Positions 1 to 5,548 of a DNA stretch of 14,800 bases are shown here, piece by piece (position 1 is the stretch's first letter; the number at the start of each line of letters is the position of its first letter). The DNA lies in assembly GCA_016205905.1 (NCBI GenBank), contig JACQSP010000060.1:1-14800 (forward strand). The letters run 5' to 3'. This DNA is from Candidatus Woesearchaeota archaeon (GTDB lineage Archaea; Nanobdellota; Nanobdellia; Woesearchaeales; DSVV01). The translations under genes were made by a program, and so were the position numbers. The notes below the pieces were generated by a model that saw nothing but the letters and a program-made list of their open reading frames with translations, was not told where the DNA came from and did no database searches.

Positions 1-77
1 AACAAATAAAACATCATTATGTTCCCATAATCAAACATCATGCTTATAACAGCGAGGGAAAAAGAGGCAAGATACAT
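1..77 (-). CDS. Possible 5' part of a hypothetical hydrophobic protein, runs off window start
   Basis: An ATG at 77-75 on the minus strand opens 25 codons that stay open to the first base of the window. The peptide begins MYLASFSLAVISMMFDYG and is rich in Met, Phe and Leu, as a membrane segment would be. The ATG directly follows the stop codon of the frame at 78-164. I recognise no family and see no Shine-Dalgarno sequence. It may be the start of a membrane protein or a chance frame. Confidence 0.2.
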   Translation of the reverse strand, partial: MYLASFSLAVISMMFDYGNIMMFYL

Positions 78-164
78 TTATTCACCCCTTTGGTCTTTGT
101 GTGGTGTAGGTTTCTCGCCTTCAGGTTTTTGTACACCCCCAACATAAACAAGCCCTGAAGGCAT
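78..164 (-). CDS. Possible 28-residue small protein
   Basis: The frame reads MPSGLVYVGGVQKPEGEKPT and then PHKDQRGE before a TAA, immediately followed by the ATG of the next frame. It is Gly/Pro/Lys rich and hydrophilic at its C-terminal end. A TATA-like stretch lies about 65-75 bp upstream on this strand, which is far for a leaderless start. The frame also contains a 9-bp inverted repeat (117-125/154-162), so the DNA may be conserved for structure and not for coding. I do not recognise it. Confidence 0.2.
   Translation of the reverse strand: MPSGLVYVGGVQKPEGEKPTPHKDQRGE
117..162. repeat. 9-bp perfect inverted repeat followed by a T-tract; possible terminator
   Basis: GCCTTCAGG at 117-125 pairs exactly with CCTGAAGGC at 154-162, with a 28-nt loop. 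The right arm is followed on the plus strand by ATATTTTTTTATTATTT. A stem plus U-run could end a plus-strand transcript entering from outside the window. The arms can also be read as codons of the small minus-strand frame, so this is uncertain. Confidence 0.4.
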
Positions 165-229
165 ATTTTTTTATTATTTGTAGTTTTTATCATTAATTAA
201 TGCTATCCTCTGGACAAGCCTTAATAAGA

Positions 230-237
230 TTTATAAA
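230..237 (+). promoter_or_regulatory. TATA-like box for the small RHH gene
   Basis: TTTATAAA at 230-237 lies about 47 bp upstream of the ATG at 281. A transcript starting about 25 bp downstream (near 258-262) would carry a short leader containing the GGGGGA Shine-Dalgarno-like motif around 269-274, which is 6 nt before the start codon. Confidence 0.45.
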
Positions 238-280
238 GATATATGTTTATTTGTTATTTTATTAGCCAGGGGGAGCGAGA

Positions 281-430
281 ATGGATGAAAGCAAAAATAT
301 CACCTTGAAAGTTAATTCTAAGTTGCATGATGAATACAGAGAGTTATGCAAGAAAGATGGTTGGATAGTTTCTCGTCAATTTGAAAAGTTGATGGAAGAG
401 GAGTTGAAGAATAAGGGGCGGAAAAAGTGA
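281..430 (+). CDS. Small ribbon-helix-helix (CopG/Arc-like) DNA-binding protein
   Basis: This 49-residue protein has a ribbon-helix-helix layout: a short strand (NITLKVN, residues 6-12), a first helix (SKLHDEYRELCKKDG, 13-27), a turn, and a second helix (VSRQFEKLMEEELKNK, 30-45). Proteins of this size and layout bind DNA as dimers, often as antitoxins or autorepressors. The ATG at 281 has a strong purine-rich ribosome site (AGGGGGAG, 268-275) and a TATA-like box upstream. Its stop overlaps the GTG of the next frame (GTGA at 427-430), suggesting translational coupling. No toxin gene is evident beside it. The fold is inferred from the secondary-structure pattern; the cellular role is unknown. 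Confidence 0.6.
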   Translation: MDESKNITLKVNSKLHDEYRELCKKDGWIVSRQFEKLMEEELKNKGRKK

Positions 431-540
431 GTAACAAAGAGAAAGCAAAAGATGAAAAAGTCAAGATTGAAACAGAAATTAAGAAAACAGACCAACAAAT
501 TGACCAAGAAGTTTACAAGATTTATGGATTACTTAAATAA
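427..540 (+). CDS. 37-residue peptide resembling the C-terminal tail of adenine-specific methyltransferases
   Basis: A GTG start overlaps the RHH stop (GTGA) and the frame ends at TAA 538-540. The C-terminal half, EIKKTDQQIDQEVYKIYGL, matches the pattern (K-x-D-x-x-I-D-x-x-V-Y-x-L-Y-G-L) that I know from the ends of type IIG, TaqI-like and BREX PglX methyltransferases. None of the catalytic part of such an enzyme is present. It is therefore either a leftover 3' end of a lost restriction-modification gene, placed by chance in a frame overlapping the RHH gene, or a real small coiled-coil protein. Highly charged and helical; no membrane segment. Confidence 0.4.
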   Translation: MSNKEKAKDEKVKIETEIKKTDQQIDQEVYKIYGLLK

Positions 541-568
541 GAAATAAAGATTATAAAAGAGAGTTTGA

Positions 569-591
569 AATAAAATGTCACACAAAGTATT
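569..591 (+). repeat. Left copy of a 23-bp direct repeat flanking the TIR-like gene
   Basis: The 23 bases at 569-591 are identical to 1401-1423. They span AATAAA, the start codon and the first five and a half codons of the TIR-like gene (core ATGTCACACAAAGTATT). The copies are 832 bp apart. Confidence 0.9.
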
Positions 592-1402
592 TATTGAAAA
601 TTTTTGGGAAACCGAGCAAGAAAATATTCTCTATGTCTTTATGCCGTTTGATAAATCTTTTGATGAAAAGTATAAAATAATAGAAGAGGCTGCCAAAATA
701 GTAGGATTCAATGGAAAAGCGGCGGAAAGAGTAGATAAAACAGTCCAAGCAGATCAAATTTATATGAAGATAATACATAAAATTGCAAATTCAAAAATGC
801 TTCTGTTTGATCTTTCAGATGATCCTGAAGTTCCCTGTGGTTGTAAAAAACATGCAAACTCTAACGTTATTTGGGAGTTTGGTGTGGCTCTTAGTATTCG
901 TGAGCAACAGGACATTATTATAATTAGAGAGAAATCTAAATCGGAACTCCCATTTAATATTCGGCAGATTTTACGTAAGGAATATAATCAAATTGAATTT
1001 ACAAAAGAATGGCTTGCAGAAATTTTAAAAAATGCTCTTGAAGCTCAGAAATGGTATAAAAGCAAGCGTGTAAGTACTATTGCACAATCTTTAGATCCTT
1101 TTAGCATCCAATTAATACAAGAGAGGGGACGGTTTCCTGTAGGAAATAGTCATTTCGGATTTAACCAGATAAATACAGATGCGAAAATTTCTGTTTCTAA
1201 ATTAATTGACTTAGGAATGTTAAAATTTAATTGGGCTATTAACGATGAAAATTCCTCTCCAGAATATTCTTATGATTGGACACCGTTTGGGCGAGCTGTT
1301 ATGGAACATAAGGGGATAATCCCATGGACATTGAAAGAGTTTCAGACGAAACGTCCAGAGGATTATCAAAAATTAGTTCAACAAAGGAAGGAGTATCAGT
1401 AA
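575..1402 (+). CDS. TIR-like / nucleoside 2-deoxyribosyltransferase-like protein, putative defence effector
   Basis: The N-terminal domain (about residues 17-125 of 275) has the pattern of TIR-like nucleotide-binding domains related to nucleoside 2-deoxyribosyltransferases: a first strand and PFD loop (ILYVFMPFDKSFD, 18-30), a helix and GF-x-x-x-A strand, a helix ending in the strand MLLFDLSDD (75-83), and an N-V-x-W-E-F-G-x-A motif (97-105). Glu101 is the candidate catalytic residue. Related domains consume NAD or nucleotides in anti-phage systems. An insert with two Cys (88, 90) precedes the motif. Residues about 165-245 look like a winged-helix region (LIDLGMLKFNW, TPFGRAVMEHKG). The first residues (MSHKVF) are shared with the next, broken gene through a 23-bp repeat, so the start may have been acquired from it. 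Fold moderately sure; defence role inferred. Confidence 0.8.
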   Translation: MSHKVFIENFWETEQENILYVFMPFDKSFDEKYKIIEEAAKIVGFNGKAAERVDKTVQADQIYMKIIHKIANSKMLLFDLSDDPEVPCGCKKHANSNVIWEFGVALSIREQQDIIIIREKSKSELPFNIRQILRKEYNQIEFTKEWLAEILKNALEAQKWYKSKRVSTIAQSLDPFSIQLIQERGRFPVGNSHFGFNQINTDAKISVSKLIDLGMLKFNWAINDENSSPEYSYDWTPFGRAVMEHKGIIPWTLKEFQTKRPEDYQKLVQQRKEYQ

Positions 1403-1423
1403 TAAAATGTCACACAAAGTATT
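1401..1423 (+). repeat. Right copy of the 23-bp direct repeat
   Basis: Identical to 569-591. It starts at the last two bases of the TIR-like gene's stop codon and runs through the ATG and first codons of the broken gene. Recombination between the copies would delete the TIR-like gene cleanly and leave a single intact gene start. Confidence 0.9.
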
Positions 1424-1685
1424 CACCCCATCTGAACTCGAAGCGTTATACCAAATCGTAAAAGGCTATCGAGAAAATGCTCCACAAAATGAAGAGGAAG
1501 CTTACAATGATTACTAAGATGAATATGAAGAGCTAATCCCTAAGAAAGTTATCATCTCTATTCTCAAGAAAGTAGTCCAACAAATGCCCACAGAAACAAA
1601 AGAAAAGATTGACAAAGATTTTTTACGGCAGAAATATCATACTTATAATAATGTTTTCGATTATTTTGTGCTTTTAGTATATTAG
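1407..1685 (+). pseudogene. Small gene interrupted by an in-frame TAA
   Basis: The frame opens at ATG 1407 with MSHKVFTPSELEALYQIVKG, meets TAA at 1515-1517 after 36 codons, and then stays open in the same frame for another 55 codons to TAG at 1683-1685 (including KVIISILKKVVQQMP and DKDFLRQKYHTYNN). The second part has normal protein-like composition, and the frame is continuous on either side of the stop. A single base change (for example from GAA, CAA or AAA) explains the break. No suitable start codon lies just after the TAA in this frame. The full product would be about 92 residues, mostly helical and charged. The segment KDFLRxKYHTxNN looks familiar from small archaeal hypothetical proteins, but I cannot name the family. 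Confidence 0.55.
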
Positions 1686-1695
1686 AAAATTAATC

Positions 1696-2343
1696 TTAAA
1701 CATAGCTGGGCATTATTTTCTCCTCAGCCTTTCTCAAATGCTCCTGAAATGTTGAGACAGAAACTTTCATCAGCTTAGCCAAATCACCAAGGTCTGATTT
1801 TCTTGGAAATGTGTAATAACCTTCCTCTACGGCAAGCTGATATGCTTCCTTTTGTTTTTCACTTAATTTAGGCATTATTTTTGGGAAATAAATTGTATCC
1901 AATTTAACATTTTGGAATTTTTCCAATGTTAACTTTATATCTTTCTCACTTTTTAAACCACTGACAAACTTCATCAAAACCTCTTTTTTCCAAGCAGCCA
2001 TCTCCCAATATTCAACCCCTTTTCTGTCTACAAAGATTGGCTTGACAAAAAACATCCTTGGATTATAATAAGAGCTAGGAATCCCGCCTTTTTTTCTTTT
2101 TTCAATAAAAAAAACAGTATTTTTTGACATCTCCAAATTAATAATCCTTTTATCCTTCTTTAAATCCTTTAGAAACCTGTCAACATTTTCTTTATTGCCT
2201 TCAATAGTATGCCTTTGTGAAATGTAATAGCTGTTCTTTTCATACCAACTGTTTAGAGAAAGAGAAAAACTAATACATTCGAATTTTTTGCATCTATTGC
2301 CAATTGTGCAGTTGTGCTTTATCTTAAGTTTTACAATCCACAT
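1696..2343 (-). CDS. HTH_10 (bacterio-opsin activator, Bat-type) transcriptional regulator
   Basis: This 215-residue protein ends in a Bat-type helix-turn-helix (about 158-215): LSEKQKEAYQLAVEEGYYTF, then DLAKLMKVSVSTFQEHLRKAEEKI, the pattern of HTH_10. The first part (1-150) holds a Cys pair at the start (HNCTIGNRCKKF, 10-21) and a mixed strand/helix region that resembles the sensory ligand domain found in small archaeal members of the family. It would act as a cytosolic sequence-specific DNA-binding regulator. The two N-terminal Cys could sense metal or redox state, but that is a guess. The ATG at 2343 lies about 12-15 nt after the expected transcription start, and the promoter overlaps a perfect 24-bp palindrome, which suggests autoregulation. 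It is transcribed divergently from dphB. Confidence 0.88.
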   Translation of the reverse strand: MWIVKLKIKHNCTIGNRCKKFECISFSLSLNSWYEKNSYYISQRHTIEGNKENVDRFLKDLKKDKRIINLEMSKNTVFFIEKRKKGGIPSSYYNPRMFFVKPIFVDRKGVEYWEMAAWKKEVLMKFVSGLKSEKDIKLTLEKFQNVKLDTIYFPKIMPKLSEKQKEAYQLAVEEGYYTFPRKSDLGDLAKLMKVSVSTFQEHLRKAEEKIMPSYV

Positions 2344-2357
2344 ATTACATCAACAAA

Positions 2358-2381
2358 AAATACCGTAATATTACGGTATTT
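2358..2381 (-). promoter_or_regulatory. Perfect 24-bp palindromic operator overlapping the promoter of the HTH_10 gene
   Basis: Bases 2358-2381 form an uninterrupted perfect palindrome centred on 2369/2370, core TACCGTAATATTACGGTA. A TATA-like box (TATTTAAATA, 2377-2386) for the minus-strand gene overlaps its right end, and the expected transcription start (about 2355-2358) is at its left end. A dimer bound here would cover the space between TATA box and start site. The TATA box is itself symmetric, so it could also fire rightward. Confidence 0.65.
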
Positions 2382-2455
2382 AAATAATTTGTTAATCTAT
2401 TTGTGATGTTCCAACTCTATGAATCTGTCTGATTTTTAACAATCTTAAACAAAAC

Positions 2456-2463
2456 TTTATAAA
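2456..2463 (+). promoter_or_regulatory. TATA-like box for dphB
   Basis: TTTATAAA at 2456-2463, extended by TTATTATAT, is centred about 26 bp before the ATG at 2486. Transcription would begin at or next to the start codon, giving a leaderless mRNA. No Shine-Dalgarno sequence is present, which fits. Confidence 0.6.
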
Positions 2464-2485
2464 TTATTATATCTAACCTAACAAT

Positions 2486-3343
2486 ATGCTTTACTTAATC
2501 GGCTTAGGTCTTGGAGATGAGAAAGATATCACCATAAAAGGCTTTGAAATTATAAAAAAATGCGATTTAATATACTTGGAAAACTATACTTCTAAACTTC
2601 AATGTTCTCTAAAAGAGCTAGAAAAGCTTTATGGCAAAAAGATTATTCCTGCAACCAGAGAAGATGTTGAAAGCGATGAGAATGCAGCAGAGGATGACGA
2701 GAAAAGCAAAAATCCAATTTTAAAGAATGCAAAAACAAAGGGTGCAGATGGTAAGCAAAGGAATGTTGCTTTATTGGTTATTGGCGATCCAATGGGCGCA
2801 ACAACACATGTTGATTTATTATTAAGATGCAGAAAACAGGGAATAAAAACAGAAGTAGTCCACAATGCATCAATCATCAATGCAGTTGGCATTGTTGGTC
2901 TAGAGCTGTATAAATATGGAAAAACAACTTCTATTCCATTTCCTGAAAAAAGCTTTCAGCCAGAAACAGCCTATGACGTCATAAACCTGAACAAAAAGAA
3001 TGGTTTGCACACATTATGCCTTCTTGATTTAAAGCCATTGGAGAATAAATTCATGTCTGTTAATGATGCAATTAAAATATTGTTGGAAATAGGTGAGAAA
3101 AGAAAAGTAAAAGGAACTGAAAACCCAAAAGAAACTGAAACAGCAAATGGAACTGAAAGAAAACCAATATTTACTAAAAATACATTCTGTATAGGCTGCG
3201 CAAGAATTGGCAGTGATAATCTCATCAAGGCAGGCAAAGCAGAAAAGCTTCTAAAAGAAAACTTTGGAAACCCGCCGCATTGCTTAATTGTTCCAGCGAA
3301 GATGCATTTCATGGAAGAGGAAGCATTGAAGATGTGGAAATGA
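2486..3343 (+). CDS. dphB: Diphthine synthase (SAM-dependent methyltransferase for diphthamide)
   Basis: DphB methylates the modified His of translation elongation factor 2 with S-adenosylmethionine to form diphthine, part of diphthamide synthesis. Family signatures are clear: MLYLIGLGLGDEKDITIKG (1-19), the GDPMGATTH motif (104-112), HNASIINAVGIVGLELYKYG (126-145), the YDVI-x-x-N-x-x-x-GLHTLCLLD stretch and ARIGSDNLIKAG followed by FGNPPHCLIVPAKMH. At 285 residues it is longer than the roughly 250-265 usual. The excess sits in two charged, low-complexity insertions (about 62-92 and 204-226, rich in Lys, Glu, Asn, Thr) at positions that are short loops in other members, as I recall them. The C-terminus is about ten residues shorter than usual. 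Leaderless promoter; no partner genes adjacent. Confidence 0.95.
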   Translation: MLYLIGLGLGDEKDITIKGFEIIKKCDLIYLENYTSKLQCSLKELEKLYGKKIIPATREDVESDENAAEDDEKSKNPILKNAKTKGADGKQRNVALLVIGDPMGATTHVDLLLRCRKQGIKTEVVHNASIINAVGIVGLELYKYGKTTSIPFPEKSFQPETAYDVINLNKKNGLHTLCLLDLKPLENKFMSVNDAIKILLEIGEKRKVKGTENPKETETANGTERKPIFTKNTFCIGCARIGSDNLIKAGKAEKLLKENFGNPPHCLIVPAKMHFMEEEALKMWK

Positions 3344-3405
3344 AAATAAATAATCGAAATAAAGAACGAAAAAACAAAAACTAGTTCTCGGAAAATATTA
3401 AGTGA

Positions 3406-3987
3406 TCACGGATGTCCACCACCCCCACCTGCACCACCGCCTACTCCTCCACCAGCGCCTCTCATATATCTAATCAATAGCCATGCGATAATAATTATAA
3501 TTAATATTGCCAGCCATCCTTTCTCAACAAGTTCTCCTAACAATGGAAAGAATTGGGGCGGTGCAGGGCATAAATCCCTGTAATATCCGCTTTTTGCAGA
3601 GAAAAAAGAATAAATTATAAACCCAAATGCGCCAATGCTGATCAATCCGTAAACAAAATTTGAAAATCCTCCTCTAATGCCTACAAAGAATAGTATTAAT
3701 ATCAGCGTGAACAAAGCGATTATCATTAAGCCGAACTGCGGCATTGCATTATTTACGAGAACAACAGGGTCATAACATGTTGAATAAGTTTCAGTTACAT
3801 GCGGTGCAACAGTTATTAATGATAAAATAACAGAAACAACTGCTGCTTGGTTTCTTCTCATAATGTTTGTCCTCGAAAGCCCAATAAATAAAACAATGAA
3901 AAATAAGAAAAAAGGGAGAATAACATCTATACCTGTTATTTCCTTAGGATATGCTGTATAATGAATAATTGTATCAAGGAATGACAT
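3406..3987 (-). CDS. Hypothetical multi-spanning membrane protein with glycine-rich tail
   Basis: This 193-residue protein has five likely membrane segments: about 20-38 (VILPFFLFFIVLFIGL), 47-61, 84-104 (FGLMIIALFTLILILFFVG), 109-130 and 158-176 (WLAILIIIIIAWLLIRYM). Two Cys-containing loops (TCYDP, 70-74; DLCPAPPQFFP, 137-147) fall between segments. The last 15 residues are nearly all Gly plus Ala and Val, ending in His-Pro. I recognise no enzymatic motif and cannot name a family. The ATG at 3987 follows a TATA-like box at 4011-4019 at the spacing expected for a near-leaderless transcript. It converges on dphB and diverges from kae1, so it is probably a single-gene unit. Confidence 0.75.
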   Translation of the reverse strand: MSFLDTIIHYTAYPKEITGIDVILPFFLFFIVLFIGLSRTNIMRRNQAAVVSVILSLITVAPHVTETYSTCYDPVVLVNNAMPQFGLMIIALFTLILILFFVGIRGGFSNFVYGLISIGAFGFIIYSFFSAKSGYYRDLCPAPPQFFPLLGELVEKGWLAILIIIIIAWLLIRYMRGAGGGVGGGAGGGGGHP

Positions 3988-4010
3988 AGATTAATTTATC
4001 ATTTATGTTG

Positions 4011-4019
4011 TTTATATAT
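4011..4019 (-). promoter_or_regulatory. TATA-like box for the membrane protein gene
   Basis: Read on the minus strand, ATATATAAA lies about 28 bp upstream of the ATG at 3987, so transcription should start only a few bases before the start codon. Confidence 0.5.
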
Positions 4020-4020
4020 T

Positions 4021-4035
4021 TTTTCACAATGATAT
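4021..4035 (+). repeat. 15-bp direct repeat TTTTCACAATGATAT, copy left of the hairpin element
   Basis: Identical to 4288-4302. A third, shorter copy (TTCACAATGATATG) overlaps it at 4302-4315, and ACAATGATATGC recurs at the kae1 start codon (4371). The first two copies flank the hairpin element. Confidence 0.8.
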
Positions 4036-4133
4036 GCAAAGATTGTATAACCTTCTCCATATAACTTAAGTTGTATTTATTTAACTGAAGTCCTATTTCT
4101 TAATCACTTTTTCTCGCTCTCAACACGAACTAA

Positions 4134-4266
4134 GGCGAAGCCACACGTCTCATGAAAAAGAATAACTGTTTGTCGTCTGTCGTTAGTAGTTTGTCGTTCG
4201 TTAAACGACTTACGACCTACGACAAACGACTTACTAATAAATTATAGTGAAACGTGTGGCTCCGCC
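4134..4266. repeat. Long imperfect hairpin element in the kae1 upstream region
   Basis: Outer arms GGCGAAGCCACACGT (4134-4148) and ACGTGTGGCTCCGCC (4252-4266) pair at 14 of 15 positions. Inner arms 4169-4192 and 4203-4226, made of repeated GTCGT units, pair at 20 of 24, with a 10-nt tip. There is no reading frame of note inside. The whole 3988-4373 interval holds only this element, the flanking direct repeats and the two promoters. The right part of the element recurs in decayed form after kae1 (5462-5515), so it behaves like a dispersed mobile or REP-like repeat. Confidence 0.75.
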
Positions 4267-4287
4267 CAGGAACTAACAAAACCCTTA

Positions 4288-4315
4288 TTTTCACAATGAT
4301 ATTCACAATGATATG
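4288..4315 (+). repeat. Two overlapping copies of the CACAATGATAT repeat, right of the hairpin element
   Basis: TTTTCACAATGATAT at 4288-4302 equals 4021-4035, and TTCACAATGATATG follows at 4302-4315. The bases after it (GTAAAC...ACTTATATAAATA) also resemble those after the left copy (GCAAAG...CATATAACTTA). This suggests that the kae1 promoter-upstream segment was duplicated around the hairpin element. Confidence 0.7.
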
Positions 4316-4341
4316 TAAACTATTATAATTACTCACGTAAC

Positions 4342-4352
4342 TTATATAAATA
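4342..4352 (+). promoter_or_regulatory. TATA-like box for kae1
   Basis: TTATATAAATA at 4342-4352 is centred about 27 bp before the ATG at 4374. The predicted start site falls at the start codon, giving a leaderless transcript. Confidence 0.6.
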
Positions 4353-4373
4353 GTATTAAATTACACTTAGACA

Positions 4374-5429
4374 ATGATATGCTTAGGAATTGAAAGCACA
4401 GCGCACACTTTTGGCATTGGCATTGTAGATGACAAGCTGCCAAAAGAAAAAAAGATAATTGCAAATGTTAAGGATAGTGTCACGACTAAAACAGGCGGTA
4501 TTATCCCTGCAAAAGCAGCAGATCATCATGTTGATGTTTGTGATGCAGTGTTAAGAAATGCCTTAGCCAAGGCTAACTTAAAATTAGAGGATGTCGACGT
4601 CATTGCATATTCACAATCTCCCGGCATTGGTCACTGTTTAAGAATTGGGGCAATGTTTGCACGAATCATTTCATTAAAATACAACAAACCGCTCGTCGGT
4701 GTAAACCATTGCATTGCTCATTTAGAGATTGGAAGACTTGTTACAGAAGCAAAAGATCCAGTTCTATTATATCTTTCAGGGGCCAATACACAGGTCATTG
4801 CTTATGAAGGCAAAAAATATAGAATATTCGGAGAAACATTAGACATAGGCATAGGCAATTTTATTGATACTTTTGCAAGAGAGTTAGGCTTAGGTTTTCC
4901 TGGCGGGCCTATGGTCGAGAAACTCGCAAAAGCAGAGGTTGAGAACAACCCAAAAGAAAATAAAACACCACATTATATTGAATTACCCTACTGTGTTAAA
5001 GGCATGGATGTTAATTTTGGCGGGATACTTACTAATTTAAAGCACAAGATTAAGAAGATGAATGAGGCAAGAGAAAAAGCCCACCATACTCCTTTCACTC
5101 ATGAAACTTTGTGTTATTCTGCGCAAGAAACTGTTTTTGCAATGATGGTTGAGGTTGCAGAAAGGGCATTGGCACATTGCGATAAAAAAGAATTATTATT
5201 GGGTGGTGGAGTCGCATGCAATAAACGGCTGCAGGAAATGTGCGATAAAATGTGTAAAGCACGAGGAGCAAAGATGTTTGTTCCAGCGAACGAATTTCTT
5301 ATAGACAATGCAGCAATGATTGCATGGCTTGGATTATTGCAGTACAAAGCAGGTGACAAACTAAAGATAGAAGACGCAGGCATTAAGCCATACTTAAGGA
5401 CAGATGATATTGAAGTGACGTGGAGATGA
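4374..5429 (+). CDS. kae1: Kae1, tRNA N6-threonylcarbamoyladenosine synthase subunit (KEOPS)
   Basis: Kae1 is the catalytic subunit of KEOPS. It transfers the threonylcarbamoyl group to A37 of ANN-decoding tRNAs in the cytosol. The 351-residue protein is a full-length ASKHA-fold member: first phosphate loop MICLGIESTAHTFGIGIV (1-18), YSQSPGIGHCLRIGA (79-93), the metal-binding NHCIAHLEIG (111-120; His112 and His116), LSGANTQVI (134-142), GNFIDTFARELGLGFPGGP (161-179), LLLGGGVACNKRL (275-287) and the third metal ligand Asp311 in FLIDNAAMIAW. The Bud32 kinase that is often fused to it in Euryarchaeota is absent here and not adjacent. The start is the first ATG (ATG-ATA-TGC), placed leaderlessly behind a TATA box. 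Repeat elements sit on both sides of the gene. Confidence 0.96.
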   Translation: MICLGIESTAHTFGIGIVDDKLPKEKKIIANVKDSVTTKTGGIIPAKAADHHVDVCDAVLRNALAKANLKLEDVDVIAYSQSPGIGHCLRIGAMFARIISLKYNKPLVGVNHCIAHLEIGRLVTEAKDPVLLYLSGANTQVIAYEGKKYRIFGETLDIGIGNFIDTFARELGLGFPGGPMVEKLAKAEVENNPKENKTPHYIELPYCVKGMDVNFGGILTNLKHKIKKMNEAREKAHHTPFTHETLCYSAQETVFAMMVEVAERALAHCDKKELLLGGGVACNKRLQEMCDKMCKARGAKMFVPANEFLIDNAAMIAWLGLLQYKAGDKLKIEDAGIKPYLRTDDIEVTWR

Positions 5430-5461
5430 AAACAATCTATTCTATTAATAATCTACTAACT

Positions 5462-5515
5462 ATCTACTTACTTATTAATCATAGTGAACGTGGCTGCGCC
5501 TAGAACTAAACAAGT
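5462..5515 (+). repeat. Decayed partial copy of the kae1-upstream hairpin element
   Basis: This stretch after the kae1 stop matches 4229-4279: CTTACT-TATTAAT, ATAGTGAACGTGGCTGCGCC against ATAGTGAAACGTGTGGCTCCGCC, then TAGAACTAA against CAGGAACTAA. Only the right end is kept; the left arm and GTCGT units are missing, so it cannot fold the same way. Confidence 0.6.
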
Positions 5516-5548
5516 ACAAAAAATGAAAAAGTAAAATAAAAAAATTAA

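Noticed and set aside
1515..1517. Stop-codon readthrough or recoding at TAA
   Set aside because: Known archaeal recoding uses TAG (pyrrolysine) or TGA (selenocysteine), not TAA, and no recoding structure is visible; gene decay is simpler.
3988..4373. A structured non-coding RNA gene in the kae1 upstream gap
   Set aside because: The hairpin is made of simple GTCGT repeats, recurs in decayed form after kae1, and resembles a dispersed DNA repeat more than a conserved RNA; no box C/D, H/ACA or tRNA-like features were seen.
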